Shown: positions 1-8,530, numbered from the stretch's first letter. The stretch: DNA of 64,000 nucleotides from Microbacterium flavescens (GCF_018588945.1 NZ_JAFIWA010000002.1:580595-644594); one strand, 5' to 3'. Program-made: numbers and translations. Notes: generated by a model not told the origin, from the letters alone.

Positions 1-1233
1 GGCGAGCAGATTGGCGACGACCTGGTTGAGGCGTCCGGCGTCGCCCGCGACCTGCACGGGCTCGTCGGTCAGCTCCAGCACCCACGTGTGGCCCGGACCC
101 GCCGGACGGGCGTCGCCCACCGCCTCGAGCACGAGCCGGGTGAGGTCGACCGTGCCGTAGACGAGCTCCTGGCCCTCGTCGAGCCGCGCGAGGAGCAGGA
201 GGTCCTCGACGAGCCGGGTCATGCGCAGCGACTGCGCCTGGATCCGCTCGAGGGATGCCTCGGCCGTCTCGATCGTCGCGGCGTGACGGTCCTTCGACAG
301 GGCGCGCAGCGACAGCTCCGAATAGCCGCGGATCGAAGCGAGCGGCGTCCGCAGCTCGTGGCTCGCGTCGGCGACGAACGTGCGCATGCGCTCCTCGTTG
401 CGCTGTCGCGCCGTGAGCGAAGTCCCGACATGGTCGAGCAGCGTGTTCAGCGCCTCGCCCACGCGCCCGACCTCGGTACGCGGATCGGCCTGGTGCGCCG
501 GGACGCGCTCCGAGATCGACACCTCGCCCTGATCGAGCGGGAGGTCCGACACGCGCTCCGCCGTCGCCGCGACCGCCCGCAGCGGCGCCAGCCCGGCGCG
601 GATCGTCCACGCCGTCGCGAGGGCGAGCAGGATCAGCCCTCCGGCGGTCAGGAGCCCGATCGTGGTGAGCATCTGGCCGATCGAGCTGGCGACCTCGTCG
701 CGTGAGATGCCGACCACGACGATCGACGCGCCGCTCGGCTCGCCCTCGACGCGGAAGCTCCCAAGCCCGTCGATCGTCACGACCGACGGGGTCTCGCTCC
801 GCAGGCCCGTGGCGAGGTCGCCGATCTGATCGTCCGTCAGCTCCGTCACGGAGGCGTCGGACTCGACGACCGCCGCCGTCGGCGCGCTCGGCGGCGTCTC
901 GATCGCGAGCAGGAAGCCCGGCGGCTGCGGCTGCTCCTCGAGGATCTCCTGCGCTGTCCAGCCCTGCGCGATGTACCCGCGCACGAGCACGGCGGTGCGC
1001 TCCGCGGCGTTGGTGACCTGGTTGTTGAGGCCGTCCTCCAGCACGCCGCCGAGGATCGCGCTCGTCGAGACGCCGACCAGCACCATGATGAACGACGTGA
1101 TCCCCACGACGGTGACGATGAGCTTCCGCTGCAGGGTCCAGGGACGGCGAGCGGATGCCGCGGCCGGGGCCGCGGCATCCGTCATCGTGTTCTCGTCCTC
1201 GGCGGGAGCGTCGACGTCGCGGACGTCCGTCAT
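1..1233 (-). CDS. Sensor histidine kinase (C-terminus cut by window edge)
   Basis: Membrane sensor kinase that would phosphorylate the response regulator encoded just upstream. The visible 411 codons show a cytoplasmic N-terminus, a first membrane segment around residues 33-55 (RKLIVTVVGITSFIMVLVGV), an extracytoplasmic sensor region, a second membrane segment near residues 175-195, a HAMP linker and the phosphoacceptor H-box ASHELRTPLASIRGYSEL (His near residue 291). The catalytic ATPase domain has only begun when the window ends (LNQVVANLLA, the N-box start). The ATG overlaps the response-regulator stop (ATGA), so the two are translationally coupled. Family assignment is firm; the stimulus is unknown. 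Confidence 0.95.
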   Translation of the reverse strand, partial: MTDVRDVDAPAEDENTMTDAAAPAAASARRPWTLQRKLIVTVVGITSFIMVLVGVSTSAILGGVLEDGLNNQVTNAAERTAVLVRGYIAQGWTAQEILEEQPQPPGFLLAIETPPSAPTAAVVESDASVTELTDDQIGDLATGLRSETPSVVTIDGLGSFRVEGEPSGASIVVVGISRDEVASSIGQMLTTIGLLTAGGLILLALATAWTIRAGLAPLRAVAATAERVSDLPLDQGEVSISERVPAHQADPRTEVGRVGEALNTLLDHVGTSLTARQRNEERMRTFVADASHELRTPLASIRGYSELSLRALSKDRHAATIETAEASLERIQAQSLRMTRLVEDLLLLARLDEGQELVYGTVDLTRLVLEAVGDARPAGPGHTWVLELTDEPVQVAGDAGRLNQVVANLLA

Positions 1234-1958
1234 GAGGGCGCCTTGATCATGTAGCCGACGCCCCGCACCGTGTGGATGAGCGGCTCGCGGCCCTGATCGA
1301 TCTTCTTGCGCAGGTACGAGATGTACAGCTCGACGACGCTGGAGCGTCCGCCGAAGTCGTAGTTCCACACGCGGTCGAGGATCTGCGCCTTCGACACCAC
1401 GCGGCGCTGGTTGCGCATGAGGTAGCGCAGCAGTTCGAACTCGGTCGCGGTGAGGTCGATCTCGTCTCCGGCGCGCTCGACCTCGTGGCTGTCCTCGTTG
1501 AGCGTGAGGTCGGCCACCCGCAGGATGGGCTCGGCGCCCGACGCGTGGGCGGTGCCCGCGCGGCGCATGAGCCCGCGCAGGCGCGCCACGACCTCTTCGA
1601 GGGAGAACGGCTTGGTGACGTAGTCGTCGCCGCCGGCGGTCAGTCCGGCGACCCGGTCGCTCACGGCGTCCTTCGCGGTGAGGAACAGCACCGGCACGTC
1701 GTCGCCCGACTGGCGCAGCCGTTGCAGCACCGCCATGCCGTCGAGGTCGGGCATCATGACGTCGAGCACCATCGCGTCGGGCGCGAACTCGCGCGCCGCC
1801 TGCAGCGCCTGGAAGCCGGAGCCGGCGGTGCGCACGTCCCACCCCTCCATCCGCAGCGCCATCGACAGCAGGTCGGTGAGCATCTGCTCGTCGTCGACCA
1901 CGAGCACGCGCAGGGGCGAGCCGTCGGGACGCAGGAGGGCAGGCGAGGCGCTGGTCAT
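1230..1958 (-). CDS. OmpR-family response regulator
   Basis: DNA-binding partner of the adjacent kinase, 242 aa. The receiver domain (about 17-130) has the acidic pair D22/D23, phosphoacceptor D66 in MVLDVMMPD, the conserved T/K positions (FLTAKD, TKPFS), then a winged-helix domain ending in HTVRGVGYMIK. It has a 15-residue N-terminal extension ahead of the receiver. It precedes the kinase in the transcript with an ATGA overlap. A CACAAT hexamer lies six bases before the ATG, and two direct repeats of an 8-mer lie just upstream, suggesting a leaderless, autoregulated promoter. It resembles the TrcR/TcrX type of actinobacterial regulators, but I would not name it. Confidence 0.96.
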   Translation of the reverse strand: MTSASPALLRPDGSPLRVLVVDDEQMLTDLLSMALRMEGWDVRTAGSGFQALQAAREFAPDAMVLDVMMPDLDGMAVLQRLRQSGDDVPVLFLTAKDAVSDRVAGLTAGGDDYVTKPFSLEEVVARLRGLMRRAGTAHASGAEPILRVADLTLNEDSHEVERAGDEIDLTATEFELLRYLMRNQRRVVSKAQILDRVWNYDFGGRSSVVELYISYLRKKIDQGREPLIHTVRGVGYMIKAPS

Positions 1959-1964
1959 GCGTCC

Positions 1965-1995
1965 ATTGTGCTCGCGTTCCTATGAGCTTCCTATG
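1965..1995 (-). promoter_or_regulatory. Promoter with 11-bp-spaced direct repeats upstream of the response regulator
   Basis: On the minus strand two copies of CATAGGAA occupy 1988-1995 and 1977-1984, exactly 11 bp apart. They are followed by CACAAT (1965-1970) six bases before the ATG at 1958. Direct repeats one helical turn apart near the -35 region are the classical architecture of OmpR/PhoB-family binding sites, so autoregulation is inferred. Confidence 0.55.
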
Positions 1996-2030
1996 GCGCG
2001 GGCTATGCGGTCGCTGTGAGTGCGCGCGGT

Positions 2031-3026
2031 TCAGCCTGCCGAACGGGTGTGGGCCACCATGCGATCGAACACCGCATCCCGGTCCGCGTCCACCTGCTGC
2101 TCGTCGGGATGGGCGTCGTAGTGGGCGAGGATGCGGCAGGCGCCCTCGTCGAAGGTGATGGTCGTGCGGAACTCGGGCACGAGCGCGGTCACCTTGCTGT
2201 TGTCGAAGAGCATCGAGTGCGCCTTGTCGCCGATCAGGCCCGGACCCAGCTCCGCATCGAAGGCGGCGATCGTCTGGGAGGCGACGTGGACGAAATCGGG
2301 ATGCCGCACCCCGGCCGCGTCGGCGAGCCAGCCGTAGATCTGGTTCCAGGTCGGAGCGTGCGAGCCCGTGATCGTGAAGGCGTCGCCGATCGCGGCGGGA
2401 TTGCCGAGGAGTCCTGCGAACGCGACGGCGAAGTCGTCGCTGTGGGTGAGGGTCCACAGGCTCGTGCCGTCGCCGTGGATCACGACGGGGCGCCCCTCCC
2501 GCATGCGGGCGATGTCGGTCCAGCCGCCCATCGTGGGGAGCAGCCGCTCGTCGTAGGTGTGCGACGGCCGGATGATCGTGACCGGCAGTCCGCGCTCGCG
2601 GTGCGCGGCCACCAGGAGGTCCTCGCATGCGATCTTGTCGCGCGAATAGCGCCAGAACGGGTTGCGCAGGGGCGTGGACTCGGTGACCGGCACTCGGCGC
2701 GGCGGCTTCTCGTAGGCCGATGCGGAGCTGATGAAGACGTACTGCCCGGTGCGCCCCTCGAACAGGTCGAGATCCTGCTGGACGTGCTCGGGCGTGAACG
2801 CGAGGAACTCGGCGACCACGTCGAACTCGGCGTCGCCGACGGCATCCCGCACGGCCCGCGCGTCGCGCACGTCAGCGACCAGCTCGTGCACGCCCTGGGG
2901 GAGCGGTCGCCGGCCCGAGCCGCGGTTGAGCACGGTCACGTCGTGCCCCGAGTCGAGGCTGCGCCTCACGCACGCCGCACTGATGGTTCCGGTTCCGCCG
3001 ATGTAGAGCACTCGCGTGGTGGTCAT
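2031..3026 (-). CDS. NAD-dependent epimerase/dehydratase (extended SDR)
   Basis: 331-aa extended short-chain dehydrogenase. It begins with a Rossmann dinucleotide-binding motif (RVLYIGGTGTISAACV), has an acidic residue after beta3 (VADVRDARAV), and a catalytic YSRDK (YxxxK) in FWRYSRDKIACEDLL. The C-terminal substrate-binding half holds a TFDEG segment near its end. The substrate (sugar nucleotide or other) cannot be deduced. The start is supported by TAGGGT exactly six bases before the ATG (3033-3038 on the minus strand), with no ribosome-binding site, indicating a leaderless message. Divergent from the flavin oxidase. Confidence 0.9.
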   Translation of the reverse strand: MTTTRVLYIGGTGTISAACVRRSLDSGHDVTVLNRGSGRRPLPQGVHELVADVRDARAVRDAVGDAEFDVVAEFLAFTPEHVQQDLDLFEGRTGQYVFISSASAYEKPPRRVPVTESTPLRNPFWRYSRDKIACEDLLVAAHRERGLPVTIIRPSHTYDERLLPTMGGWTDIARMREGRPVVIHGDGTSLWTLTHSDDFAVAFAGLLGNPAAIGDAFTITGSHAPTWNQIYGWLADAAGVRHPDFVHVASQTIAAFDAELGPGLIGDKAHSMLFDNSKVTALVPEFRTTITFDEGACRILAHYDAHPDEQQVDADRDAVFDRMVAHTRSAG

Positions 3027-3113
3027 CGTCCGACCCTAGCCTGGCGGGCGGCGTCCGATCCGTGGCAGGAACGGGTCTATCGGATGTCCGCGGGGACCAT
3101 TACCGTGACGCGG

Positions 3114-4439
3114 GTGACCGAACTCTCTCTGACTGATCTGGCGGCCGGAACGGTCGTCAAGCCCGGCGACGCCGAATGGGACGCCGCCCGTTCCTTCCAC
3201 TCCGGTGTGGGAGAGCCGACCATCATCGTGCGCCCGTCGAGCGTCGACGACGTTCGCGCGGCGGTGCGCTACGCCGCGTCCGAGCGCCTCGACGTCATGG
3301 TCCGCGGCGGAGGCCACAGCGCGTGGGGCGCCGTCCCCGGCGGGGTCACGCTCGACCTCGACGCGCTCGACGACATCCGCGTCGACGGCGCACTCGTGCA
3401 TGTGGGCGGCGGCGCCACGTGGGGCGCCGTGGCGGCGGCGCTCGCCGAACACGGGCTGGCCGTGAGCTCCGGCGATACGGCGTCGGTCGGCGTCGGCGGT
3501 CTCACCCTCGGCGGCGGGATCGGCTGGATGGTGCGCGCCTGGGGATTGGCGGCCGACCAGCTCGTCGGCGCCCAGGTCGTCACGGCGAGCGGCGACGTGC
3601 TCGAGGCGAACGACGCGTCGCACTCCGATCTCCTGTGGGCGCTGCGCGGCGGCGGCGGCAACTTCGGCGTCGTCACGAGATTCGACTTCCGGGCCCACCC
3701 GCTGACCTCCGTCGTGTTCGCCACGCTCGGCGTCGCGGGTGATGCACGACCCGTGCTCCGCGCCCTGCGCGACACGATGATCGGCGCGCCGCGCGAGCTC
3801 ACGGTCACCTACATGGACGTGCCCGCGATGGACCCGAGCGCTCCCGCAGGAGCGACGATCACGGCGTGCTGGATCGGCGACGACGAAGACGCGGCGCGCG
3901 CCGCCCTGGCACCGCTCGTCGCTCTCGACGGCGTGACCGAGACCGAGCTCGGCGTGCGCGGCTACCCCGACATCCTCATGGACATGCCGGCAGCCGACCC
4001 CGATCAGGCGATGCCGGGCTTCGTCGGCGGCAACACGCTGCTCGAGGTCCTGACCGACGACGCCATCGACCGGCTCGCGGCATTCCGAGAGGCGAACTCC
4101 GCATCCGTGCTGTTCCTGCGCTCGCTCGGCGGCGCGTTCGGCGACGTCGCGCAGGACGCGACGCCGTTCCCCGCCCGCAGCGCGACGTGGTTCGCGATGG
4201 CCGGCGCCTTCGACATCCCCGGACTCGTCGACGACGGCAATCGTCCGCTCATCCAGGCCGAGTGGGACGCGATCGAGGCCCTGGGTGAGGCACTGTACGG
4301 CAACTTCACGACCTCGACCGATCCAGGACTCGTCTCACGGATCTACTCGCCCGAGGCGATCGCGCGACTCGCCGAGATCAAGCTCCGTCTCGACCCGCAG
4401 AACCTCTTCTGCCGCAATCACAACGTCACGCCGGCCTGA
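3114..4439 (+). CDS. FAD-dependent oxidase, berberine-bridge (BBE) type
   Basis: 441-aa flavoprotein oxidoreductase of the FAD_binding_4 plus BBE family. The PP-loop RGGGHSAWG carries the His (residue 68) that usually binds FAD covalently. The second covalent site, a Cys in bicovalent members, is not obvious in GLTLGGGIGWMVR, so single attachment is likely. The C-terminus has the BBE signature FCRNHN. No signal peptide is seen. I chose the GTG at 3114 because TACCGT (3101-3106) lies seven bases before it, matching the leaderless pattern of this window; an ATG at 3084 is in frame but sits before that promoter. Substrate unknown (sugar, lactone or aromatic). Confidence 0.88.
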   Translation: MTELSLTDLAAGTVVKPGDAEWDAARSFHSGVGEPTIIVRPSSVDDVRAAVRYAASERLDVMVRGGGHSAWGAVPGGVTLDLDALDDIRVDGALVHVGGGATWGAVAAALAEHGLAVSSGDTASVGVGGLTLGGGIGWMVRAWGLAADQLVGAQVVTASGDVLEANDASHSDLLWALRGGGGNFGVVTRFDFRAHPLTSVVFATLGVAGDARPVLRALRDTMIGAPRELTVTYMDVPAMDPSAPAGATITACWIGDDEDAARAALAPLVALDGVTETELGVRGYPDILMDMPAADPDQAMPGFVGGNTLLEVLTDDAIDRLAAFREANSASVLFLRSLGGAFGDVAQDATPFPARSATWFAMAGAFDIPGLVDDGNRPLIQAEWDAIEALGEALYGNFTTSTDPGLVSRIYSPEAIARLAEIKLRLDPQNLFCRNHNVTPA

Positions 4440-4448
4440 CCGGTGCAC

Positions 4449-4486
4449 GAGAGGGGCCCTCGCCGATGACGGCGAGGGCCCCTCTC
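4449..4486. terminator. Bidirectional hairpin terminator between convergent genes
   Basis: A perfect 16-bp inverted repeat (arms 4449-4464 and 4471-4486, six-base loop GATGAC) sits between the stops of the flavin oxidase and 6-phosphogluconate dehydrogenase. There is no U-tract, as is common in actinobacteria. Confidence 0.85.
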
Positions 4487-4495
4487 ACGACACGG

Positions 4496-6085
4496 TCAGT
4501 GGGTGTCTTCGGCTTCGATCTCGGTGCGGTCGCCCGACCACAGCGTGTGGAACGTGCCCGGCTTGTCGATGCGCTGATAGGTGTGCGCTCCGAAGAAGTC
4601 GCGCTGACCCTGGACGAGCGCTGCCGGCAGTCGCTCGGCGCGCAGGCCGTCGTAGTAGGCGAGCGACGAGGAGAACGCGGGCGCCGGGATGCCGGCGGCC
4701 GCCGCGGTCGCGACGATCCGGCGCCACGCGGACTGCGCCCGGCCGAGCGCCTCGACGAAGTAGGGCGCCGTGAGCAGCACGGGCAGGTCGGGGGTGTCGC
4801 CGTAGGCGTCGGCGATGCGGTTGAGGAACTGGGCGCGGATGATGCAGCCGCCGCGCCAGATCTTCGAGACCGCCCCGAGGTCGATCGACCAGTCGTACTC
4901 GGCCGCGCCGGCGCGGATCTCGTCGAAGCCCTGCGAGTACGCCACGATCTTCGAGGCGTACAGCGCGAGGCGCACCTCCTCGATGAAGGCGTCGGCGTCC
5001 TCGACGGAGAGGCCCTCGGCGGGGCCGGGAAGGTCGCCCGACACAGCACGCTGCTCAGGGTGGCTCGACAGCGACCGCGCGAAGACCGCTTCGGCGATGC
5101 CCGACACCGGCACTCCGAGGTTCAGGGCCGTCTGCACCGTCCAGGCTCCGGTGCCCTTGGCGCCGGCCTGGTCGAGAATGACGTCCACCAGCGGCTTGCC
5201 GGTCTCGGCATCCACCTGACGCAGCACTTCCGCCGTGATCTCGATGAGGTACGACTCGAGCTCGCCGCGGTTCCACTCGGCGAACACGTCGGCGATCTCG
5301 GCGGGGGACTTGCCCGTTCCGCGGCGGATCAGGTCATACGCCTCGGCGATGAGCTGCATGTCGGCGTACTCGATGCCGTTGTGCACCATCTTCACGAAGT
5401 GGCCGGCGCCGTCGTGGCCGATGTGCGTGACGCAGGGCTCGCCCTCGGCGACGGCGGCGATCGACTTCAGGATCGGCCCGAGCGTGACCCACGACTCGTC
5501 CGAGCCGCCCGGCATGATCGACGGGCCATTGAGGGCACCCTCCTCGCCGCCGGAGATGCCGGCGCCGACGAAGTTGATCCCGGTCTCGCGGACGGCCTTC
5601 TCGCGGCGGATCGTGTCGGTGAACAGCGCGTTGCCGCCGTCCACGATGATGTCGCCCGGCTCGAACGCGTCGACGAGGGCATTGATGACGGCATCCGTGC
5701 CGCCGCCGGCCTTCACCATGATGATCGCGGTGCGGGGCTTCTGCAGGGACGCGGCGAACTCGTCGTACGAGTAGGCCGGGACGAAGCCCGCCTCCGGATG
5801 GTCGGCGAGCAGCGTGTCGGTCTTCTCGTGACTCCGGTTGTAGATCGCCACGGTGTTGCCCTCGCGGCTGGCGAGGTTGCGAGCCAGATTGGACCCCATG
5901 ACCGCGAGGCCGACGACGCCGATGTTGGCAGTCGGCGCAACCGCGGCATCCGGGCCGGTGGGCTCGGGGGCCGGGCGCGAGACCTCCTCGGGGCGGGGCG
6001 CCCCCTCGTGCTCGCGCGTCGCGCCGGGCTGGTCGTCGCGATCGGTCGAGATGTTCGTCTGCGCCGCGGGATCGTTCGAAGACAC
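4496..6085 (-). CDS. gnd: 6-phosphogluconate dehydrogenase, decarboxylating
   Basis: Oxidises and decarboxylates 6-phosphogluconate to ribulose 5-phosphate in the pentose phosphate pathway. After the Rossmann motif IGVVGLAVMGSNLARNLA (residues 55-71) the protein shows the 6PGDH substrate signature (NFVGAGISGGEEGALNGPSIMPGG), the HNGIEYADMQLI catalytic region and the C-terminal substrate domain. At 529 aa it is longer than the usual ~470-485 because of a ~53-residue Pro/Glu/Ala-rich N-terminal extension. The GTG at 6085 is chosen for its AGGAG five bases upstream; a later start would remove the extension but none with a good RBS is seen. Confidence 0.96.
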   Translation of the reverse strand: MSSNDPAAQTNISTDRDDQPGATREHEGAPRPEEVSRPAPEPTGPDAAVAPTANIGVVGLAVMGSNLARNLASREGNTVAIYNRSHEKTDTLLADHPEAGFVPAYSYDEFAASLQKPRTAIIMVKAGGGTDAVINALVDAFEPGDIIVDGGNALFTDTIRREKAVRETGINFVGAGISGGEEGALNGPSIMPGGSDESWVTLGPILKSIAAVAEGEPCVTHIGHDGAGHFVKMVHNGIEYADMQLIAEAYDLIRRGTGKSPAEIADVFAEWNRGELESYLIEITAEVLRQVDAETGKPLVDVILDQAGAKGTGAWTVQTALNLGVPVSGIAEAVFARSLSSHPEQRAVSGDLPGPAEGLSVEDADAFIEEVRLALYASKIVAYSQGFDEIRAGAAEYDWSIDLGAVSKIWRGGCIIRAQFLNRIADAYGDTPDLPVLLTAPYFVEALGRAQSAWRRIVATAAAAGIPAPAFSSSLAYYDGLRAERLPAALVQGQRDFFGAHTYQRIDKPGTFHTLWSGDRTEIEAEDTH

Positions 6086-6203
6086 ACGCACTCCTGAGGT
6101 TCGAGAGGGGGAGGGTTCCAGCCTAGAGTCTGGCCTGCCCGTGTTACGCGGGGTTGGCGTGATCCTCACCGCACCGGGCGGCCCATTGTGCGGCCGCCGC
6201 GGG

Positions 6204-6326
6204 TCAGTCCTTGCGGTAGCTCGCGCGTCCCATCGACCAGAGCGCACCGGCGGTGAGGAGAGCACCGAGAGCAGTCATCCCGCCGATCAGCCAGAGCAGC
6301 GCGTGAGACAGAAAGCCGTAATCCAT
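6204..6326 (-). CDS. Small single-span membrane protein (40 aa)
   Basis: Unrecognised 40-residue protein read directly from the minus strand: MDYGFLSHALLWLIGGMTAL followed by a second hydrophobic stretch and a basic tail MGRASYRKD. Most of it is one or two closely spaced membrane segments. It has a strong GGAGGA ribosome-binding site four bases before the ATG and a TACGAT hexamer (6362-6367, minus strand) as a possible -10. It lies alone between gnd and the divergent rplY promoter. Function unknown; good translation signals and clean hydrophobic composition argue that it is real. Confidence 0.65.
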   Translation of the reverse strand: MDYGFLSHALLWLIGGMTALGALLTAGALWSMGRASYRKD

Positions 6327-6380
6327 CGGGGTCCTCCGTAGGCGAATCGGGTGCGTCCTTCATCGTAGCGGGGCGGCTGG

Positions 6381-6582
6381 TAGACTCGATCCTTGAACTT
6401 CGGCGAGGGATGCCTCGCGCCCGCCTGATCGGCGGGATGCGGCATCCGTGATCGACGCGGTGGAGTGGGCTCACAGCTCTCCTCACGCGTGTGCGTTCGA
6501 GTCGAGACAACCCCCTAATACCTGGGCCCGCCGCCTGAGCGGACCCGCGATCAGAACGGGCTCACGCCCGCGAGGAGAAACC
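6381..6582 (+). promoter_or_regulatory. rplY promoter and structured 5' leader
   Basis: TAGACT at 6381-6386 is a good -10 hexamer. About 190 bases of leader follow, rich in short inverted repeats (for example GCGAG/CTCGC around 6413-6428 and CCCGCC/GGCGGG around 6420-6436), before the RBS CGAGGAG and the ATG at 6583. I cannot identify a known riboswitch or ribosomal-protein binding structure here. Confidence 0.4.
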
Positions 6583-7227
6583 ATGTCGACCGAGACCGAC
6601 ACCAAGGTCCACGCCGAAGTCCGCGAGAACTTCGGCAAGGGCTTCGCCCGCCGCCTGCGCGCCGCCGGCAAGATCCCCGCCGTCATCTACGGTCACGGCA
6701 CCGACCCGCTGCACGTCGCCCTTCCCGGCCACCAGATGGCCCTGCTGATCCGCCGTGCCAACGTCGTGCTCGAGCTCGACGTCAACGGCAAGGAGCAGCT
6801 CACCCTGGTCAAGGACGTCCAGAAGGACCCCGTGCACCAGATCATCGAGCACATCGACCTCCTCGTCGTCCGCAAGGGCGAGAAGGTCCAGGTCGACGTG
6901 CCGATCACGGTCTCGGGCGAGCCGGCCCCCGGCACCATCGCCGCGCAGGACGCCAACACGGTCCTGCTCGAGGTCGAGGCCACCCACATCCCCGAGCGCA
7001 TCGAGCTCGACGTCGAGGGCCTCGAGGAGGGCACGCACATCACCGCTGCCGACCTCACGCTGCCCAAGGGCGCGTCGCTCGCCGTCGACCCCGAGACGCT
7101 GATCATCGCGATCTCCGTCCCGTCGTCGACGCTGGCCGCGGAGGACGAGATCGCCGCAGCCGACGCCGAGGTCGCCGCAGAGCAGGCCGAGGAGTCCGAG
7201 GGCGCCAAGGAGGCCGAGTCCGAGTAA
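6583..7227 (+). CDS. rplY: 50S ribosomal protein L25/general stress protein Ctc
   Basis: 214-aa two-domain L25 (Ctc/TL5 type), which binds 5S rRNA in the large ribosomal subunit. The N-terminal 5S-binding domain (about residues 5-95) includes FARRLRAAGKIPAVIYGHG. The C-terminal TL5 beta domain (about 96-185) is followed by an acidic Ala/Glu tail (EIAAADAEVAAEQAEESEGA) typical of actinobacteria. The RBS CGAGGAG precedes the ATG. It is followed by pth on the same strand, an arrangement (rplY next to pth) widely conserved in actinobacteria, with a hairpin between them. Confidence 0.97.
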   Translation: MSTETDTKVHAEVRENFGKGFARRLRAAGKIPAVIYGHGTDPLHVALPGHQMALLIRRANVVLELDVNGKEQLTLVKDVQKDPVHQIIEHIDLLVVRKGEKVQVDVPITVSGEPAPGTIAAQDANTVLLEVEATHIPERIELDVEGLEEGTHITAADLTLPKGASLAVDPETLIIAISVPSSTLAAEDEIAAADAEVAAEQAEESEGAKEAESE

Positions 7228-7248
7228 GGACTCGCCGCAGCATCCGTC

Positions 7249-7283
7249 GAAGCCCGTCCCCGATAATCGAGGGGGCGGGCTTC
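7249..7283 (+). terminator. Hairpin between rplY and pth
   Basis: A 13-bp stem (one G-U) with arms 7249-7261 and 7271-7283 and a nine-base loop GATAATCGA. It could terminate or attenuate rplY transcription ahead of pth. Confidence 0.65.
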
Positions 7284-7303
7284 GCCGTCGGAAGGGCAGA
7301 GAC

Positions 7304-7888
7304 ATGGCAGACGCGTGGCTGATCGTGGGACTGGGCAATCCGGGACCTCGGTACGAGCTCACCCGGCACAACGTGGGGCAGCTGGTCCTCGACGAGCTCG
7401 CCGCGCGACGCGGGGAGTCCTTCCGCGCGCACAAGGCGAACGCCCGCGTCGCCGAGACCTGGCTGCGTCCCGGCGGAGCCAAGCTCATCCTCGCGAAGCC
7501 GAACACCTTCATGAACGTCTCGGGTGGTCCCGTCGCAGGACTCGCCAAGTTCTACGGGGTCGAGCCCGCGCACGTCGTCGTGGTGCATGACGAGCTGGAC
7601 ATCCCGTTCGACAGCATCAAGCTCAAGCTAGGCGGCGGGCACGGCGGGCACAACGGCGTCCGCGACGTCGCGAAGGCACTCGACTCGGGTGACTTCGCGC
7701 GGGTGCGCGTCGGCATCGGACGCCCGCCCGGTCGCCAGGATCCCGCCGACTGGGTGCTCGACCCGTTCGGCGCCACGGAGCGCAAGAACCTGCCCATCCT
7801 GCTGGGCGATGCCGCCGACGCAGTCGAGCAGCTCGTCGACGAGGGACTGCTGGCCGCTCAGCAGAAGCATCACGCGCCGCGTTCCTGA
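7304..7888 (+). CDS. pth: Peptidyl-tRNA hydrolase
   Basis: 194-aa esterase that releases peptides from prematurely dissociated peptidyl-tRNA, recycling tRNA. The family signature is clear: VGLGNPGPRYELTRHNVG holds the conserved Asn and the catalytic His20-type residue, HDELDIPF carries the catalytic Asp, and GGGHGGHNG is the second signature. The length is normal. The start ATG at 7304 follows GGAAGGGCAGAGAC. Its stop codon lies in the loop of a 10-bp hairpin that probably ends transcription. Confidence 0.97.
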   Translation: MADAWLIVGLGNPGPRYELTRHNVGQLVLDELAARRGESFRAHKANARVAETWLRPGGAKLILAKPNTFMNVSGGPVAGLAKFYGVEPAHVVVVHDELDIPFDSIKLKLGGGHGGHNGVRDVAKALDSGDFARVRVGIGRPPGRQDPADWVLDPFGATERKNLPILLGDAADAVEQLVDEGLLAAQQKHHAPRS

Positions 7889-7897
7889 CGCGGCGCG
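7873..7897. terminator. Hairpin overlapping the pth stop codon
   Basis: Perfect 10-bp arms CGCGCCGCGT (7873-7882) and ACGCGGCGCG (7888-7897) with a five-base loop that contains most of the pth TGA. It sits between convergent genes and may serve both. Confidence 0.6.
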
Positions 7898-7903
7898 CGC
7901 GGG

Positions 7904-8530
7904 TCAGCCGCCGACGCCCGAGCCGGCGTCGAGACCGAGCGTGAGGAAGCCCTGCAGCACCACGAAGAACACGATCGGACCCAGCGCCGCGACGACGATC
8001 GCGGCGACCGCCCACGGCCGGCCGCGACCCTTCACGAGCGCGATGATGCCCTGCACGAGGGCCCACACCCCGAGCGCCGTGCCCAGCCAGAACGACACCT
8101 CGGCGAGCAGCACCTGGTTCCGCACGGGCGCGAGCACCGCCCAGTCGAAGTCGCCGGTGAACGGGCGCATCGCGATCTCGCGCCCGGCGCCGAGACCGAT
8201 GGCGAACGCGGCGATAGCGCCGCCGAGTGCTGCGCCCACGGTCGCGACCGCCGCGAGCACGAACGCGACGACGCCGAGCCCGCGTCCCGCCGCTCCGGAC
8301 GCGGCCGGCTGCCCGCCGTAGCCCGCGGGCAGCGCGTACCCGGCGGGCGGGGCGTAGGCGCCGGGCGCTGCAGGCGCCATCCCCGCCGGGTGTCCGGCAG
8401 GCGGTGCGGGCGACGGGGGAGCACCGAACGGGGGAGCGGACGGCGCCGCCCACGCGGTTGGCGCCGCGGGTGCGACGGGCGGGGCCGGCTCGGGTGTCGG
8501 CGGGTTCGTCTGCTTGGCGGGGTCGCTCAC
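7904..8530 (-). CDS. Pro/Ala-rich multispan membrane protein, DUF4190-like
   Basis: 208-aa protein of unknown function. The first ~85 residues are low complexity, rich in Pro and Ala with APPAGYALPAGYGG-type repeats, and are probably a cytosolic tail. Three to four hydrophobic segments follow (LGVVAFVLAAVATVGAALGG, VLLAEVSFWLGTALGVWALV and WAVAAIVVAALGPIVFFVVL). The layout resembles the many actinobacterial DUF4190/DUF4352-type proteins, but I do not recognise it specifically. TAGGAT lies exactly six bases upstream of the GTG at 8530, so the mRNA is likely leaderless. Divergent from mfd. Confidence 0.8.
   Translation of the reverse strand: MSDPAKQTNPPTPEPAPPVAPAAPTAWAAPSAPPFGAPPSPAPPAGHPAGMAPAAPGAYAPPAGYALPAGYGGQPAASGAAGRGLGVVAFVLAAVATVGAALGGAIAAFAIGLGAGREIAMRPFTGDFDWAVLAPVRNQVLLAEVSFWLGTALGVWALVQGIIALVKGRGRPWAVAAIVVAALGPIVFFVVLQGFLTLGLDAGSGVGG

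Noticed and set aside
2016..4439. An 807-codon open frame running from before the SDR through the flavin oxidase.
   Set aside because: Only the part after 3114 has a recognised family fold. The first 366 codons are antisense to the SDR, which has a complete Rossmann and YxxxK protein and a leaderless promoter; high GC keeps the frame open.
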